From positions 1 through 13,090 of the forward strand of contig PHAF01000042.1 of assembly GCA_002841605.1 (NCBI GenBank): 13,090 nucleotides of DNA. The letters run 5' to 3'. Below the pieces are notes generated by a model. That model saw nothing but the letters and a program-made list of their open reading frames with translations. It made no database searches and was not told the origin of the DNA. Of this stretch, positions 12,432 through 13,090 are shown piece after piece (positions within the stretch are counted from its first letter, which is position 1; each line of letters starts with the position of its first letter). Made by a program: the position numbers and the translations under genes. The stretch comes from Firmicutes bacterium HGW-Firmicutes-10 (GTDB lineage Bacteria; Bacillota_I; Bacilli_A; Erysipelotrichales; Erysipelotrichaceae).

Positions 12432-13090
12432 TCATTGCCACGGAATCAAATCTTCCGATTTTAAACGCGTAGCATCAAAGCGAAAATGTCCCAGAATCGG
12501 TTGTCTGTGCATGGCAGATTCCTCGCGATTCAAACCGCCGCCATGATGGATTAAAAGAGGTAATCCGTAGCGATCACGCTTATCTGAAACGATACCTATA
12601 TGGTTACCCCAGAATACGACGATATCTCCCGGTTGCCACTGTTCGACCTTTGTTAAATCAGTAGTTAATTCAATGGCTTTCCTTCGAAAATAAATATAAA
12701 GATTGTTGACTCTTCTAAAATCAATGGCCGGATCAGGCGTCGTGATTCGCCAGTAAGCATCGGCATTTTCAGCGATATCTTTGTTTATCATGCGCCGCAG
12801 CGTGTATCCGGCTTCTTTATAAGCCATCCATATGACATCGGTACAAACCCCTTCCCCTTCCGGTGGATATGAGTTCCAGTAATACTTATCCACATAGGTT
12901 CTTAAACTATATGCACCCTCACGTGCACCTGTTACAAAATTTTGAACATCCGTGCGGCCGTCTTTGTTATAATCAAACCTTCCAACCACTTCCTTGATGC
13001 CAAAGTGCACAGCTTTATAACTTCTATCCGGCAACAAGTCCAATAAGTCATGCCAATTTGTACCATCAATCAAAACATATCGGAAGTTAG
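12432..13090 (-). CDS. DUF1287 family protein, N-terminus outside the window
   Basis: The frame is open through the right edge, so the true start and any signal peptide are missing; the TTG at 13073 is just an internal Leu codon. The 218 visible complete codons contain the DUF1287 signature: YPPEGEGVCTDVIWMAYKEA, DPAIDFRRVNNL, WQPGDIVVFWGNHIGIVSD, LIHHGGG and ILGHFRFDA. The Cys in GVCTDV and the His in NHIGIVSD and IHHGGG fit an NlpC/P60-like cysteine hydrolase arrangement, so a cell-wall or amide hydrolase role is plausible but not shown. An N-terminal part carries FDYNKDGRTD, an EF-hand or dockerin-like calcium loop (D-x-N-x-D-G-x-x-D), unusual for this family as I know it. The gene ends PWQ and is followed by a 258-bp spacer. 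Confidence 0.8.
   Translation of the reverse strand, partial: NFRYVLIDGTNWHDLLDLLPDRSYKAVHFGIKEVVGRFDYNKDGRTDVQNFVTGAREGAYSLRTYVDKYYWNSYPPEGEGVCTDVIWMAYKEAGYTLRRMINKDIAENADAYWRITTPDPAIDFRRVNNLYIYFRRKAIELTTDLTKVEQWQPGDIVVFWGNHIGIVSDKRDRYGLPLLIHHGGGLNREESAMHRQPILGHFRFDATRLKSEDLIPWQ

Noticed and set aside
12400..12433. Imperfect inverted repeat at the end of the DUF1287 gene considered as its terminator.
   Set aside because: It has a bulge and a mismatch and no T-run follows; the hairpin at 12218-12247 is a much better terminator.

Overview
The window looks like a chromosomal stretch from a low-GC, Gram-positive-type bacterium (Bacillota, plausibly an Erysipelotrichia-like lineage). The grounds are strong AGGAGG-type ribosome binding sites, lipobox lipoproteins, A+T-rich spacers, standard stop-codon use, a SHOCT-like/DUF2089 gene pair, an OhrR-type regulator and a DUF1287 protein. 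The lineage is an inference; there is no rRNA or other taxonomic marker. No tRNA, rRNA, insertion sequence, phage gene or CRISPR array was seen.

Left block, plus strand (1-4775): four tightly packed genes. They are the 3' end of a PstS-like substrate-binding protein, a lipoprotein with two DUF3298-like repeats, a class-I glutamine-amidotransferase-like gamma-glutamyl hydrolase (PuuD/peptidase C26 family) and a three-domain family 9 glycoside hydrolase without a signal peptide. A hairpin with a GCAA loop closes the unit. A second plus-strand operon (4796-6620) has its own promoter. It encodes a small zinc-dependent phospholipase C-like protein and a GT4 glycosyltransferase of the MgtA/lipid-glycosyltransferase type, overlapping by 32 bp.

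Middle block: a membrane diguanylate cyclase (5TMR_LYT plus GGDEF, minus strand) diverges from a peroxide-defence operon made of a 2-Cys-type glutathione peroxidase and an OhrR-like MarR regulator. The spacer between them holds two good sigma-A-type promoters in opposite directions. It also holds CAATT-T-AATTG, which matches the known Bacillus OhrR operator, placed just downstream of the peroxidase promoter. This suggests a self-contained, peroxide-induced, autoregulated unit.

The SHOCT/DUF2089 operon (8933-10308, minus strand) is the least described part. In transcription order it encodes a 92-aa protein, a DUF2089 zinc-ribbon/HTH protein, two tandem paralogous 46-aa proteins of unknown family, and a SHOCT-like protein. 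The parts share modules: the SHOCT-like helical motif occurs in two proteins, a similar C-terminal beta-pattern occurs in two proteins, and the 46-aa protein occurs twice.

Right block, minus strand: an AEC-family transporter and a Cof-type HAD phosphatase are translationally coupled (TGATG). Beyond a 258-bp spacer, with a 13-bp perfect hairpin terminator and a possible small RNA, lies a DUF1287 protein with an EF-hand-like loop. It runs off the right edge of the window.
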